In this document: positions 1 through 9,878 of the stretch, in pieces
Position numbering within the stretch: position 1 is the stretch's first letter
How the letters are laid out: every line of letters begins with the position of its first letter
Source: Pseudomonadota bacterium
GTDB taxonomy: Bacteria > Pseudomonadota > Alphaproteobacteria > Rhizobiales > Xanthobacteraceae
NCBI GenBank assembly: GCA_023451825.1
Contig: JAEXYA010000014.1
Location: 1-64,000 of the forward strand
Reading direction: 5' to 3'
Length of the DNA: 64,000 nt
The notes under the pieces: generated by a model
Databases searched by the model: none
The model's input: the letters and a program-made list of their open reading frames with translations, nothing else
Told to the model about the DNA's origin: nothing
Program-made: the position numbers and the translations under genes

Positions 1-2123
1 GGATCGCGGTCGCTGGAGACATCGGTGACGCCCTCGACGCTTTCCAGCCGCTTGCTCACCAGCGGCGCCCATTTCTGCAGCAGATCGAGATTGCTGGAGG
101 TGAGCGTGTATTGATAATTGGAGTCGCTCTGCCGGCCACCAGCACGCAAATCCTGCGCAGCGAACATGAACAGGCGGATGCCAGGTAGCGAACTGAGTTT
201 CGGCCGCAGGCGATTGATGACGTCCTCGGTCGACGCGCCGTTACGCTCCTCCGGTGGCTTCAGCGCGATGAACATGCTGCCGCGCGGACCGCCGCCGCCG
301 AAACCGCTGGTGCCGCCCAGCGACGCGCCGACGCTGGCGACACCGGGATCGGCCAGCACGATGTCCATCACCTGCTGTTGCAGCGGCAGCATTGCCTGGA
401 ACGAGGTATCCGCGGACGCACGCGTGGAGCCGATGACAAAACCGCTGTCGTCGCTGGGGAAGAAGCCTTTCGGCGTCTTGACGTAAAGCGTCATGGTCAG
501 CGCGATGGTCGCGAAAAATACCAGCAGGGTCATCCACGGAAATTCAAGAACGACCAGCAGCGTTCGTTCGTAGATGGCGATGATCCGCGACAGCGCGCCT
601 TCGACGATGCGGTCGAAGCGCGTCTCGGAGGACGATGCTGACGCCCGGATATACTGGGCGCAGATCATCGGCGTCACCGTCAGCGATACCACTGTCGATA
701 CGATGATCGCAAAGGTCAGCGTCAGCGAGAATTCGCGCAGCAGCCGGCCGACCAGCCCGTCCATGAACAGCAACGGAATGAAGGCGGCGATCAGCGACAG
801 GCTGATCGAGACCACGGTGAACCCGATCTGCTTGGCGCCTTCCAGCGCCGCCTGCATTGGCGCCATGCCGTCTTCGAGATTGCGATACATGTTCTCGATC
901 ATGACGATGGCATCGTCCACGACGAAGCCGACCGAGATCACCAGCGCCATCAGCGACAGATTGTTGATCGAAAATCCTGCCAGCCACATGCCGGCCAGCG
1001 TGCCAGCAAGCGCGAGCGGCACGGAAATGCCGGCGGCAATGGTCGGCACGCCGCGACGGACAAAGACGAAGACGACCCCCATGACCAGGATCGCCGTGGC
1101 GAACAGGGTCCATTCCATATCCTCGACCGAGGCACGGATGGTGCCCGTGCGGTCGGTCAGCACAGAGACGTCGATCCCGGCGGGAATCCATTGTTTGAGA
1201 TCGGGAATCAGGGCCTTCACGCGATCGACGGTGTCGATCACATTGGCGTTGCCCTGCTTGGTGATCTGGATCAGCACCGCCGGCTGTTTGTTGAACCAGG
1301 CGACCGAGCGGCTGTTTCGCGTGGCGTCCTGCACGTCGGCGACGTCGGACAGACGCAAGAAGTTGCCGTTCGAGCTCTTGATCATGATCTCACGGAATTC
1401 TTCCGCGGTCCGCATCTGCGGATTCATCGAGATCGTTTCGCTCTGGCGCGCGCCCTGGAAGATGCCGACCGGTCCCAGCGGATTGGCGTTGACGATGGCC
1501 GTGCGGACATCGTCGCTGGAAATGCCGGCATTCGACAGCGCGACCGGATTGAGCTGGATGCGCACCGCGGGCTGGTCCGCCCCTGATGCCGTCACCTCGC
1601 CCACGCCCGGTACCTGCGCGATCCGTTGCACCAGCACGGTGTCGGCGACATCATAGATCGCGGCTGCGGACATCGTCTTCGACGTCAGCGCGAGGATGAA
1701 CACCGGCGCCGCCGACGGATTGGCCTTGCGGAATGTCGGCAGCGTCGGCAGATCGGTGGGCAGGTCGGCCATCGAGGCGTTGATGGCAGCCTGCACGTCG
1801 CGCGCCGACCGATCCACATCGCGGCCGATGGCGAATTGCATCATGATCCGGGTGGAGCCCAGCGAGCTCGTCGACGTGATCTGTTCGAGGCCTGCAATGG
1901 TGCCCAGCCGCCGCTCCAGAGGCGCGGCGACCGTCGAGGCCATGATGGCGGGATCAGCGCCGGGGCGCGACGCTTGCACCATGATCATCGGAAAATCGAC
2001 ATTCGGCGTTGCCGCAACCGGCAGCACGCCATAGGCGACGACCCCGAGCAGAAACAGGCCGATCGCCAGCAGCGTGGTGCCGACGGGCCTGCGAATGAAC
2101 GGCTCGGAGATCGAGATCGCCAC
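1..2123 (-). CDS. mdtC: RND efflux permease, MdtC-like (C-terminus off the left edge)
   Basis: Inner-membrane proton/drug antiporter of the HAE1 RND family. No ATG fits; I read a GTG start at 2123 whose first base is shared with the last base of the preceding permease's TAG stop, so translation is probably coupled. The N-terminus reads VAISISEPFIRRPVGTTLLA, the usual RND first-helix region, and is followed by the porter-domain pattern (PNVDFPMIMVQASRPGADP). About 707 codons are present of an expected ~1,040, so the C-terminal third is missing only because the window ends. It is a paralogue of the permease just upstream, which matches the MdtB/MdtC arrangement where two different permeases form one heterotrimer. 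Substrate cannot be read from the sequence. Confidence 0.9.
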   Translation of the reverse strand, partial: MAISISEPFIRRPVGTTLLAIGLFLLGVVAYGVLPVAATPNVDFPMIMVQASRPGADPAIMASTVAAPLERRLGTIAGLEQITSTSSLGSTRIMMQFAIGRDVDRSARDVQAAINASMADLPTDLPTLPTFRKANPSAAPVFILALTSKTMSAAAIYDVADTVLVQRIAQVPGVGEVTASGADQPAVRIQLNPVALSNAGISSDDVRTAIVNANPLGPVGIFQGARQSETISMNPQMRTAEEFREIMIKSSNGNFLRLSDVADVQDATRNSRSVAWFNKQPAVLIQITKQGNANVIDTVDRVKALIPDLKQWIPAGIDVSVLTDRTGTIRASVEDMEWTLFATAILVMGVVFVFVRRGVPTIAAGISVPLALAGTLAGMWLAGFSINNLSLMALVISVGFVVDDAIVMIENMYRNLEDGMAPMQAALEGAKQIGFTVVSISLSLIAAFIPLLFMDGLVGRLLREFSLTLTFAIIVSTVVSLTVTPMICAQYIRASASSSETRFDRIVEGALSRIIAIYERTLLVVLEFPWMTLLVFFATIALTMTLYVKTPKGFFPSDDSGFVIGSTRASADTSFQAMLPLQQQVMDIVLADPGVASVGASLGGTSGFGGGGPRGSMFIALKPPEERNGASTEDVINRLRPKLSSLPGIRLFMFAAQDLRAGGRQSDSNYQYTLTSSNLDLLQKWAPLVSKRLESVEGVTDVSSDRD

Positions 2124-5100
2124 TAGGGCGGCCCTCCTGCCCCGGCCTGCCCCGCCGCGCCGGTCACTGGTGGTGACGAGCGCCGGAACCGGCGACTGAC
2201 ACGGTCAAGCGCCAGATAGATCACCGGCGTCGTATAGAGCGTCAGCATCTGGCTGAGGATTAGGCCTCCAATGATGGAGACGCCGAGCGGGAACCGAAGC
2301 TCCGATCCGGTGCCGCTTTCGACCGCCAGCGGCAGCGCACCGAACAATGCCGCCAGAGTCGTCATCATGATCGGACGGAAGCGCAGCAGGCAGGCTTCGA
2401 CGATTGCCGCTTCCGGCGCCATGCCGCGTTCGCGTTCGGCATCGAGCGCAAAGTCGATCATCATGATCGCGTTCTTCTTGACGATGCCCATCAGCAGGAT
2501 AATGCCGATCAGACCGATCACCGACAGATCCTCACCGCACAGCATCAGCGCGAGGATGGCGCCGACGCCGGCCGACGGCAGTGTCGAGAGAATGGTGATC
2601 GGATGGATGTAGCTCTCATAGAGCACGCCCAGCACGATATAGATCGTGACGATGGCGGCGAGGATCAGCCAGGGCTGCCCGGACAGCGATTTCGAGAATT
2701 CGGCTGCGTCGCCCGAAAACATGCTGACAATGCTGCTCGGCATGCCGATCCGCGTCTCGATCTTCTTCACTTCCTCGACCGCATTGCCGAGAGATTCCCC
2801 GGGCGCGAGATTGAAGCTGAGCGAAATTGCGGGGAATTGCGCTTGATGCGAGATCGCAAGCGGTGCGGTTGTTCGCGTCAACGTGGCCACGGCGGATAGC
2901 GGGACCTGCGCGTTGGTCGTGCCATTGCTGGCGCCGGGCAGATAGAGCTTCGACAACACGCCGGGATCACGCTGCTGCTCCGGCAGTGCTTCGAGCACGA
3001 CGCGATATTGGTTCGATTGGCCGTAGATGGTCGAGATCTGCCGCTGCGCAAAGGCATCGTTCAGCGTGTCGTTGATGGCCTGCAGGCTGACGCCGAGTTG
3101 GCCGGCCCGTTGGCGATCGATATCAAGTGCCGCACGCAGGCCGCCCACGGCCGCCTCCGAGGACACGTCGCGGAACATGGGATCACTGCGCAGCTCCTTC
3201 ACGAGCCGCTGTGACCACTGCGTCACCTCCGCGGCATCCGTGCCGGTCAGCGTATATTGATACTGCGAACGGCTGGCCGTGGTGCTGATCTGGATATCCT
3301 GCACCGGCTGGAAATAGACCGTCATGCCCGGAACGGTCGCGATCCGCTCCTTGAGCCGGGCGATCACTTTGGTGATGTTGTCCTTGCGCTCGCCGAGCGG
3401 CTTCAGCGTCATCACGAGACGGCCGACATTGGTGGTCGGGTTAACCGACCCGCCACCGATCACGGACACCACGCCGACGACATCCGGATCGACCTGGATG
3501 ATGGCCGCGACCGCGTTCTGGCGGTTCTGCATTTCGGTGAAGGACACATCCGGCCCGGCTTCGGTGACGGCGGTGATCGAGGCCGTATCCTGCAGCGGCA
3601 GGAATCCTTTCGGCGCGATGATATAAAGCCCGAGCGTGGCTGCGATGGTGATGAATGTCACCACCAGCATCGCAGGCTGATGCTTCATCACCCAGAGAAG
3701 CGTGCGGTGATAGAACGCGACCATCGCATCGATGCCGCGACTGACGGCGGCGAGGCCCGGCACCTGCCATTCCTCATGCATGTTCTTCAGCAGCCGCGAA
3801 CACATCATCGGCGTCAGCGTCAGCGATACGATCATCGACATCACGACCGCGATGGTCAGCGTCAACGCGAATTCGCGGAACATGCGGCCGACGAGGCCTG
3901 ACATGAACAACAGCGGAATGAACACGGCGATCAGCGAGACCGTCAGCGAGATCACCGTAAACCCGATCTCGCTGGCGCCTTTCAGTGCCGCCTGCATCGG
4001 GCTCTCGCCCTCCTCCATGTGACGAACGATGTTTTCGATCATCACGATGGCATCGTCGACGACGAAGCCGGTGCCGATGGTCAGCGCCATCAGCGAGAGA
4101 TTGTCGAGGCTGAAGCCGGCAAAATACATCACGCCGAAGGACGTGATCAGCGACAGCGGCAGCGCGACGCCGGCAATGAGCGTGGCGCGCAGCGAGCGCA
4201 GGAACAGCAGCACCACCAGCGTTACGAGAATGACGGCCAGCACCAGCGTGAATTGCACGTCATGCACGGAGGCCCGGATGGTCACCGTGCGGTCGCTGAC
4301 GATGGTCAGGTTGACGCCGGCCGGCATCAGCTTTTGGACTTTTGGGATTTCCTCGCGGATCTGGCGCACCACTTCGATCACATTGGCGCCTGGCTGGCGC
4401 TGGATCTCGATGATGACCGCCGGTGTTCCCTGATACCAACCGCCAGTACGATTGTTCTCGAGCCCATCGACGATCTGAGCGACATCGCCGATGGTCACCG
4501 GCGATCCGTTGCGATAGGCGATGATGATCGGCTTGTAGGCGTCTGCCGCGACGATCTGGTCATTGGCGGCGATCGTATAGGCCTGCTGCGGACCGTCGAG
4601 CGAGCCCTTCGGGCCGGACACATTGGCGCCGGCGATCGCGGTGCGCAGATCCTCCATCGAGATGCCATAGGCGGCGAGCCGTGCCAGATCCGCCTGTACG
4701 CGCACCGCCGGTTTCAGGCCGCCCAGCACGCCCACTTTGCCGACGCCGGAGATTTGGCTCAGCCGTTGCGCGAGCAACGTGTCCGACAGGTCGCTCATGG
4801 CGCGCAGCGCGATCGTGTCCGACGTTAGCGCCAGGGTCATGACCGGTGCGTCAGCCGGATTCACTTTCGCATAGACCGGCGGATAAGGCAGGTTGCGCGG
4901 AAGGACGCCCGCGGCAGCATTGATCGCCGCCTGTACGTCCTGCGTAGCGCCGTCGATATCTCGGTTGAGATCGAATTGCAGCGAGATCTGGCTGACGCCA
5001 TAGGAACTGGTCGAGGTCATCGACACCAGCGACGGGATCTGCCCGAGTTGTCGCTCCAACGGCGCCGTAATCAGCGATGCTGTGACCTCCGGGCTCGCGC

Positions 5101-5257
5101 CCGGCAATTGCGTCGAGACCTGCACGGTCGGGAAATCGACCTGCGGCAACGCCGAAACGGGCAGCCCGAAATAACCGAGCAAGCCGCCGATCAGCAGCGC
5201 CACCCCGATCAGGGATGTGGCAACCGGCCGGCGGATAAAGGGTTCGGAGACGCTCAT
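2123..5257 (-). CDS. mdtB: RND efflux permease, MdtB-like
   Basis: Full-length (1,044 residues) HAE1-type RND permease, expected as a 12-helix inner-membrane trimer with two large periplasmic loops. It starts MSVSEPFIRRPVATSLIG; the TM4 segment GTGFVVDDAIVMIENIVRH carries the paired aspartates (VVDD) that relay protons in this family. The second half repeats the fold (ILLMGIVKKNAIMMIDFAL). It follows the adaptor gene by 57 bases and overlaps the next permease by one base. Presence of two successive permeases and one adaptor fits the MdtABC type rather than AcrAB. Confidence in family is high; drug specificity is unknown. Confidence 0.95.
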   Translation of the reverse strand: MSVSEPFIRRPVATSLIGVALLIGGLLGYFGLPVSALPQVDFPTVQVSTQLPGASPEVTASLITAPLERQLGQIPSLVSMTSTSSYGVSQISLQFDLNRDIDGATQDVQAAINAAAGVLPRNLPYPPVYAKVNPADAPVMTLALTSDTIALRAMSDLSDTLLAQRLSQISGVGKVGVLGGLKPAVRVQADLARLAAYGISMEDLRTAIAGANVSGPKGSLDGPQQAYTIAANDQIVAADAYKPIIIAYRNGSPVTIGDVAQIVDGLENNRTGGWYQGTPAVIIEIQRQPGANVIEVVRQIREEIPKVQKLMPAGVNLTIVSDRTVTIRASVHDVQFTLVLAVILVTLVVLLFLRSLRATLIAGVALPLSLITSFGVMYFAGFSLDNLSLMALTIGTGFVVDDAIVMIENIVRHMEEGESPMQAALKGASEIGFTVISLTVSLIAVFIPLLFMSGLVGRMFREFALTLTIAVVMSMIVSLTLTPMMCSRLLKNMHEEWQVPGLAAVSRGIDAMVAFYHRTLLWVMKHQPAMLVVTFITIAATLGLYIIAPKGFLPLQDTASITAVTEAGPDVSFTEMQNRQNAVAAIIQVDPDVVGVVSVIGGGSVNPTTNVGRLVMTLKPLGERKDNITKVIARLKERIATVPGMTVYFQPVQDIQISTTASRSQYQYTLTGTDAAEVTQWSQRLVKELRSDPMFRDVSSEAAVGGLRAALDIDRQRAGQLGVSLQAINDTLNDAFAQRQISTIYGQSNQYRVVLEALPEQQRDPGVLSKLYLPGASNGTTNAQVPLSAVATLTRTTAPLAISHQAQFPAISLSFNLAPGESLGNAVEEVKKIETRIGMPSSIVSMFSGDAAEFSKSLSGQPWLILAAIVTIYIVLGVLYESYIHPITILSTLPSAGVGAILALMLCGEDLSVIGLIGIILLMGIVKKNAIMMIDFALDAERERGMAPEAAIVEACLLRFRPIMMTTLAALFGALPLAVESGTGSELRFPLGVSIIGGLILSQMLTLYTTPVIYLALDRVSRRFRRSSPPVTGAAGQAGAGGPP

Positions 5258-5314
5258 GGCTGTGCGCTCTTCACTGTCGAAGCCATCAATCGCAACGGCT
5301 GTTCAAGGTCGACG

Positions 5315-6721
5315 TCATGGCTGCTTCGCTCCCTGCGGCGCGCCGCCCTGACTGGGTTGGCCGGCAGCGGGAGCGGTCTGCCCCATCGGCGCCGACGGAT
5401 TGCCATCGCTGTTGTGACGCTGGCCCTCGCCGCGCTTGCCGCGACGTTCGCCGGCATCACCGCCCTTGCCACCGCCGCCCCGCTTGCGCGGCGCGAGATC
5501 GAGGGTCGGCTCGCCGGTATTGGCGCCGACGCTGACCTTGGCGCCATCGGACAGATTGGCGAAGCCTGTGGTCACCACGCGGTCCGTCGCCGACAGCCCC
5601 TTCGCGATCACGGCGTTTGTCTCGGTCTGCTGCGTGACCGTCACCGGCACCGCTTTGACAACGTCGCCTTCGCCGATCACATAGCTGAATGTTCCAGCCG
5701 GTCCGCGCTGGACTGCGGAGGTCGGCACCACCATGGCGTCCTTGAGAGTCTCCACCTTGAGCCGGACATTGACGAACTGGCCGGGCCACAGCTGGTAATT
5801 CGCGTTCGGCAGTTCCGCCTTCAGCTTCACGGTGCCCGTGGTGGCATCGACGAGATTGTCGATCCCGGTCAGCGTGCCGGTATCGATCACCGTCACGCCG
5901 TCATTGCCGAACACGTCCACCGACAACGTCCCTTTGGCGGCGGCGGCATTGGCGCGCGTGATCTGCTGCTGCGGCAGGCTGAACAGCACCGCGATCGGCT
6001 GCAACTGCGTGATCACCACGAGGCCCGTGGTGTCCGAGGAGCGGATGATATTGCCTTGATCGACCTGGCGCAGGCCGGCCCGGCCGGACAGCGGCGCGAT
6101 GATTTTCGTATAGCTCAGCGTCGCGCCGGCATTGTCGATGGCGGCCTGATCCGACTTCACCAACGCTTCCTGCTGCGCCACCAGCGAGCGCTGGGTATCG
6201 GCCTGCTGCTTGGAGCCGGCATTCGATTGCGCCAGTTGCTCATAGCGGATCAGGTCCAGCCGTGCATTGGCCAGCGTCGCCTCATCCTGCGCCTTCTTGG
6301 CGACAGCCTGGTCATACAGCGCCTTGTAGAGAACGGGATCGATCTCGGCGAGCACGTCGCCCGCCTTGACGTCCTGGCCTTCCTTGAAATTGACCTTGAT
6401 CAGCTTGCCATCGACCTGGGCGCGGACGGTGACATTGTTGAGCGCACGCACGGCACCGACGCCGTCGAGATAGACCGGCACGTCCTCGATCTTCGGCGTC
6501 GCTGCCAGCACCGGCACCGTCATCATGTCCGGACGGAAACCGCCCCGGCGCGGATCGCCGCTGCCGCCGCCTTGCTGGGGCTGCATCGCGCGCCAGCCGA
6601 TATAGGCGAGCCCGCCGAGGATCAGCAGCAACACGAAAATGGAGACGGTGCGCCTGCGCGCCTTGCCGGCCACCTTCGCCACGCCGTCACCGGCCGCTTT
6701 CATGTCCGGCTTAAAGAGCAT
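5315..6721 (-). CDS. mdtA: RND periplasmic adaptor (membrane fusion protein), MdtA-like
   Basis: Membrane-fusion adaptor that links the RND permeases to the outer-membrane channel. I start it at ATG 6721 (MLFKPDMKAAGDG), which overlaps the outer-membrane factor stop by 11 bases; an upstream ATG in the same frame (6781) lies deep in that gene and is less likely. A single hydrophobic segment (residues ~26-43) anchors the protein. The lipoyl half-motifs (VRAQVDGKLIKVNFKEGQDV, then IIAPLSGRAGLRQVDQGNII) flank an alpha-helical hairpin. About 55 C-terminal residues are rich in Gly, Lys, Pro and Gln and look disordered, longer than in the E. coli protein. Confidence 0.93.
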   Translation of the reverse strand: MLFKPDMKAAGDGVAKVAGKARRRTVSIFVLLLILGGLAYIGWRAMQPQQGGGSGDPRRGGFRPDMMTVPVLAATPKIEDVPVYLDGVGAVRALNNVTVRAQVDGKLIKVNFKEGQDVKAGDVLAEIDPVLYKALYDQAVAKKAQDEATLANARLDLIRYEQLAQSNAGSKQQADTQRSLVAQQEALVKSDQAAIDNAGATLSYTKIIAPLSGRAGLRQVDQGNIIRSSDTTGLVVITQLQPIAVLFSLPQQQITRANAAAAKGTLSVDVFGNDGVTVIDTGTLTGIDNLVDATTGTVKLKAELPNANYQLWPGQFVNVRLKVETLKDAMVVPTSAVQRGPAGTFSYVIGEGDVVKAVPVTVTQQTETNAVIAKGLSATDRVVTTGFANLSDGAKVSVGANTGEPTLDLAPRKRGGGGKGGDAGERRGKRGEGQRHNSDGNPSAPMGQTAPAAGQPSQGGAPQGAKQP

Positions 6722-8165
6722 TGACCGGTCTTTCCATTTTCGGCTCCCAGCCTCCGCCGAGCGCCTGATAGAGGCTGACAAAGGCCTGCAGCCGCGCCAG
6801 TTGCGCCTGGGACAGGGTGTCCTCGGCCTGGAACAGCGTCAGCTGGGTGTTTAGCACAGTTACGATGTCAGCGGTTCCGGCACGCAATTGCTGCTCGGAT
6901 AGCTCGAAAGCGCGCCGCGAGGCACGCACCACCTCGCGCTGCAACCGCAGCCGCTCGGTGGTCTGGCGGATCGCCACCAGCGCGTTGTCCACGTCCGCAA
7001 AGGACTGCACGACGGTCTTGCGATAGGTCTGCAGCAATTCATCCTGCCGGGCCTGGGTCAGTTCGAAATTGCCGCGAATACGCCCGCCGTCGAAGATCGG
7101 TTGGGTCAGGCCGCCGACCATGTTGAAGAACGCCGCATTCGGATTGAAAAGCGCCACCAGCGCCGAACTCTGATAGCCGCCCGAGCCCGTGAGCTGGATC
7201 GTCGGGAAGAACTGCGCACGTGCGCTGCCGACATTGGCCGTCGCTGCGGCCAGCTGGGCTTCCTGGCGACGGATGTCCGGGCGTTGGGTCAGGAGGTCCG
7301 ACGGCAGGCCCGGACTCACCCGGGGTGCTGAGATATTGTTCAGCGAGCCGCCGGCAATGCGAACACTCTCAGGCGGACGCGATACCAGCGTCGCCAGCGC
7401 ATGTTTGTTCTGCGCCAGCGTGGTCCGCAGCAGCGGCACGGCGGCGCGTTGATTGGCCAGCACGCTCTCCTGCTGCGCGACATCCAGATCGGTGCCCGTG
7501 CCCGCACTGAAGCGCTGCTTGATGGCATCAAGAATGCGCTGCGCGCTGGCGATGTTGCGTTCAGCCGTACGGATACGGTCCTGCGACGTCACCACCTGGA
7601 AATAGGCATTGGCGACCGCAGCCATGGTGGTGAGTGCCACTACGTCGCGATCGAACCGGTTGGCATTGGCGGTCTCCTCCGCTGCCAGCGCCGCATCGCG
7701 GTTTTTGCCCCAGAAGTCGATCTCGTAACTCGCCGATAGCGAGGCCTGAAAATTGGTGACCTCGCGGCCGTTATTGGTCAGCCCGCTGGCGCTCGATCCC
7801 GAGGTGCGCGCATAGTTCTCCTGACCGCCGGCGCTCAGGGTCGGCAGCAGCGCCGCCCCGGTAATCCGCGCCTGAGCATCGGCCTGCCGCAGCCGTGCCA
7901 CGGCGGTGGCGATGTCCAGATTGACGATCTGCGCCTCTTCCATCAGCTGCGTCAGCTCGGCGGATCGGAAGCCCCGCCACCAGTCGAGCGTCGGCGTCGC
8001 AGCACCCGGCTTGCCGGGCAGCGCATCCTTGTAAACGGTGGGGATATCCAGCGCCGGATCGGGAATATCCGAGGTCAGCATGCAGCCTGAGGACATCGCA
8101 GCGAGGGCGAACGCTCCGAGCGAACGTCGAATGATTCGGTAACGCGAATCGGTCACAGTCGGCAT
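6711..8165 (-). CDS. Outer-membrane efflux factor, NodT/OprM family lipoprotein
   Basis: TolC-like trimeric outer-membrane channel of the NodT/OprM subfamily. The start is uncertain: ATG at 8165 (MPTVTDSRYRIIRRS) gives a compact lipoprotein signal with a lipobox-like end LAAMSSGC, and ATG 8186 is an alternative. The two OEP repeats are visible (AQIVNLDIATAVARLRQADA and later ERLRLQREVVRASRRAFELS). It is the first gene of the efflux operon, upstream of adaptor and permeases, which is the reverse of the common adaptor-permease-channel order. No dedicated regulator gene is adjacent. Confidence 0.92.
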   Translation of the reverse strand: MPTVTDSRYRIIRRSLGAFALAAMSSGCMLTSDIPDPALDIPTVYKDALPGKPGAATPTLDWWRGFRSAELTQLMEEAQIVNLDIATAVARLRQADAQARITGAALLPTLSAGGQENYARTSGSSASGLTNNGREVTNFQASLSASYEIDFWGKNRDAALAAEETANANRFDRDVVALTTMAAVANAYFQVVTSQDRIRTAERNIASAQRILDAIKQRFSAGTGTDLDVAQQESVLANQRAAVPLLRTTLAQNKHALATLVSRPPESVRIAGGSLNNISAPRVSPGLPSDLLTQRPDIRRQEAQLAAATANVGSARAQFFPTIQLTGSGGYQSSALVALFNPNAAFFNMVGGLTQPIFDGGRIRGNFELTQARQDELLQTYRKTVVQSFADVDNALVAIRQTTERLRLQREVVRASRRAFELSEQQLRAGTADIVTVLNTQLTLFQAEDTLSQAQLARLQAFVSLYQALGGGWEPKMERPVNAL

Positions 8166-8562
8166 CCGGCGGTCAAACACCGGCATTCCCGCAAAATGCA
8201 GGGAAACCGGACACAAAAGGGAGCAGGCTGCGACACGTTCACCGGGTGATGCGAAGACAATGAAACGAGCGCCATTCTACCCGCCCGCGCTTGCCGCGGA
8301 CAGTGTTCTTCCGTGTCGGAACGTGCAAGCGCTGCCGCGCGTTGGGCCGTTCGGAACGCTCTGATTTGCACAGATTCCCTTATTTCATCGCGCTATTCGG
8401 CTTTCGAGCAAAATTCACCGCCGCACGGCTTACGAAGATTTCATGTGTCCCGACATTGCTGCCGCGTCCCAAGCCCTCTCCCTCCCTTTGCCGCCCGATG
8501 AAACCCCGGGCCGATTTCAACCGTAGCTCAGCCACTATCTGGCCACCTCAAAGGACTTTGGA
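8166..8562. promoter_or_regulatory. Divergent intergenic region, efflux operon / lipid-modification operon
   Basis: 397 bases between two divergently transcribed operons. I see no convincing coding frame. There is a short inverted repeat TTCCG-tgt-CGGAA at 8309-8321, and the right-hand gene has an AAAGGA Shine-Dalgarno sequence just before its ATG. Both operon promoters should lie here but no strong -35/-10 pair stands out. Confidence 0.4.
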
Positions 8563-9876
8563 ATGCGCATCGCAGTGATTGGGACGGGAATAGCCGGCAA
8601 TGCCGCCGCATGGGCACTGTCGCAGCGCTATCCCGTCACGGTCTATGACCGCGAATTGCGCCCCGGCGGCCACAGCCACACGGTTACTGTCGATTATGAC
8701 GGCCAGCAGATCCCGGTCGATATCGGCTTCATCGTCTATAACGAGCTGAATTATCCCGATCTCACCGCTTTGTTTGCCCATCTCGGCGTCGAGACCATCG
8801 ACAGTTGCATGAGCTTTGCCGTCAGCGCCGATGCCGGCCGGTTCGAATGGCGCGGTGGCGGCGACAACTGGGCGGATACGGCGCGCGGCCTGTTCGCGCA
8901 AAAGCGCAACGTGCTGTCGCCATCCTATCTGCGCATGCTGCGCGATATCCTGACCTTCAACGAACAGAGCGTGAAGGATCAGGCCGCGGGGCTTCTCGGC
9001 GACATGACGCTGGGCGCCTATTTCCGCCGGCGCAAATTCGCACCGCGGCTACTGACCGATTATCTGGCGCCGATGGGCGCCGCGATCTGGTCGGCGCCGG
9101 CCGATCGCATGCTCGATTTTCCCGCCGAGAATTTCGTGGCCTTCTTCAGCAATCACCGGCTGCTGCAATATGACCGGCCGGTGTGGCGCACGGTCAAAGG
9201 CGGCAGCAAACGCTATGTCGAGAAACTGACCGCGGCCTTTGGCGATTATATGCGGCTCGGCTGCGCGGTCACCTCGATCGAGCGCCATGCCCATGGCGTC
9301 ACCGTGCATGACAGCCTCGGCCATCACGAACTCTACGATCACGTCATCGTCGCCACCCATAGCGATCAGGCGCTGTCGCTGCTGTCCGATCCGAGCGCCG
9401 ACGAGACGGTGGTGCTGGGCGACATCGGCTATTCGCCCAATGTCGTCTACCTGCATCGCGATGCGAGGCTGATGCCGAAGCGGAGGAATGCCTGGGCCTC
9501 CTGGAATTTCCTGCGCTGGAAGCGCCACGGCAGCCATGTCAACGACGTTGCCGTGACCTACTGGATGAACCAGTTGCAGGACATCCCGGACGACAAGCCG
9601 CTGTTCGTCAGCCTCAATCCGCCCTTCACGCCGGATCCGGCGCTGACCTTCGGGCGTTATCTGTGCGAGCATCCGCAATATGACGCCAAGGCCTTTGCGG
9701 CGCAGAAGCGGCTTGGCGACATCCAGGGCAAGCGCCACACATGGTTCTGCGGCGCGTGGACCGGTTATGGTTTTCACGAGGACGGGCTGCGCTCGGGCCT
9801 TGCCGTCGCCGAAGCGCTCGGCGCGACGGTGCCGTGGCGCGAGGCGCCCGCGGAACTGGCGGAGGCCGCGGAATAG
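8563..9876 (+). CDS. FAD-dependent amine-oxidase-like oxidoreductase of the CFA cluster
   Basis: 437-residue flavoprotein with an N-terminal dinucleotide-binding motif GTGIAG (Gly7, Gly9, Gly12), an acidic end of the second strand (VYDRELRPGGHSHT) and the C-terminal FAD-binding segment FCGAWTGYGFHEDG. It belongs to the amine-oxidase/phytoene-desaturase-like family that is co-encoded with DUF1365 and CFA synthase in many proteobacteria. The related proteins of Rhodobacter sphaeroides belong to the singlet-oxygen-induced genes and to furan fatty acid synthesis; transferring that role here is inference. An AAAGGA ribosome site precedes the ATG, and the DUF1365 gene starts 2 bases after the stop. 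Confidence 0.88.
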   Translation: MRIAVIGTGIAGNAAAWALSQRYPVTVYDRELRPGGHSHTVTVDYDGQQIPVDIGFIVYNELNYPDLTALFAHLGVETIDSCMSFAVSADAGRFEWRGGGDNWADTARGLFAQKRNVLSPSYLRMLRDILTFNEQSVKDQAAGLLGDMTLGAYFRRRKFAPRLLTDYLAPMGAAIWSAPADRMLDFPAENFVAFFSNHRLLQYDRPVWRTVKGGSKRYVEKLTAAFGDYMRLGCAVTSIERHAHGVTVHDSLGHHELYDHVIVATHSDQALSLLSDPSADETVVLGDIGYSPNVVYLHRDARLMPKRRNAWASWNFLRWKRHGSHVNDVAVTYWMNQLQDIPDDKPLFVSLNPPFTPDPALTFGRYLCEHPQYDAKAFAAQKRLGDIQGKRHTWFCGAWTGYGFHEDGLRSGLAVAEALGATVPWREAPAELAEAAE

Positions 9877-9878
9877 CG

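Noticed and set aside
4976..6724. Plus-strand frame of 582 codons opposite the RND adaptor
   Set aside because: Shadow of the adaptor and permease genes; no recognisable motif.
8309..8321. LexA or other named operator upstream of the lipid operon
   Set aside because: The TTCCG/CGGAA repeat does not fit the alphaproteobacterial LexA pattern GTTC-N7-GTTC, and the stem is too short to be distinctive.
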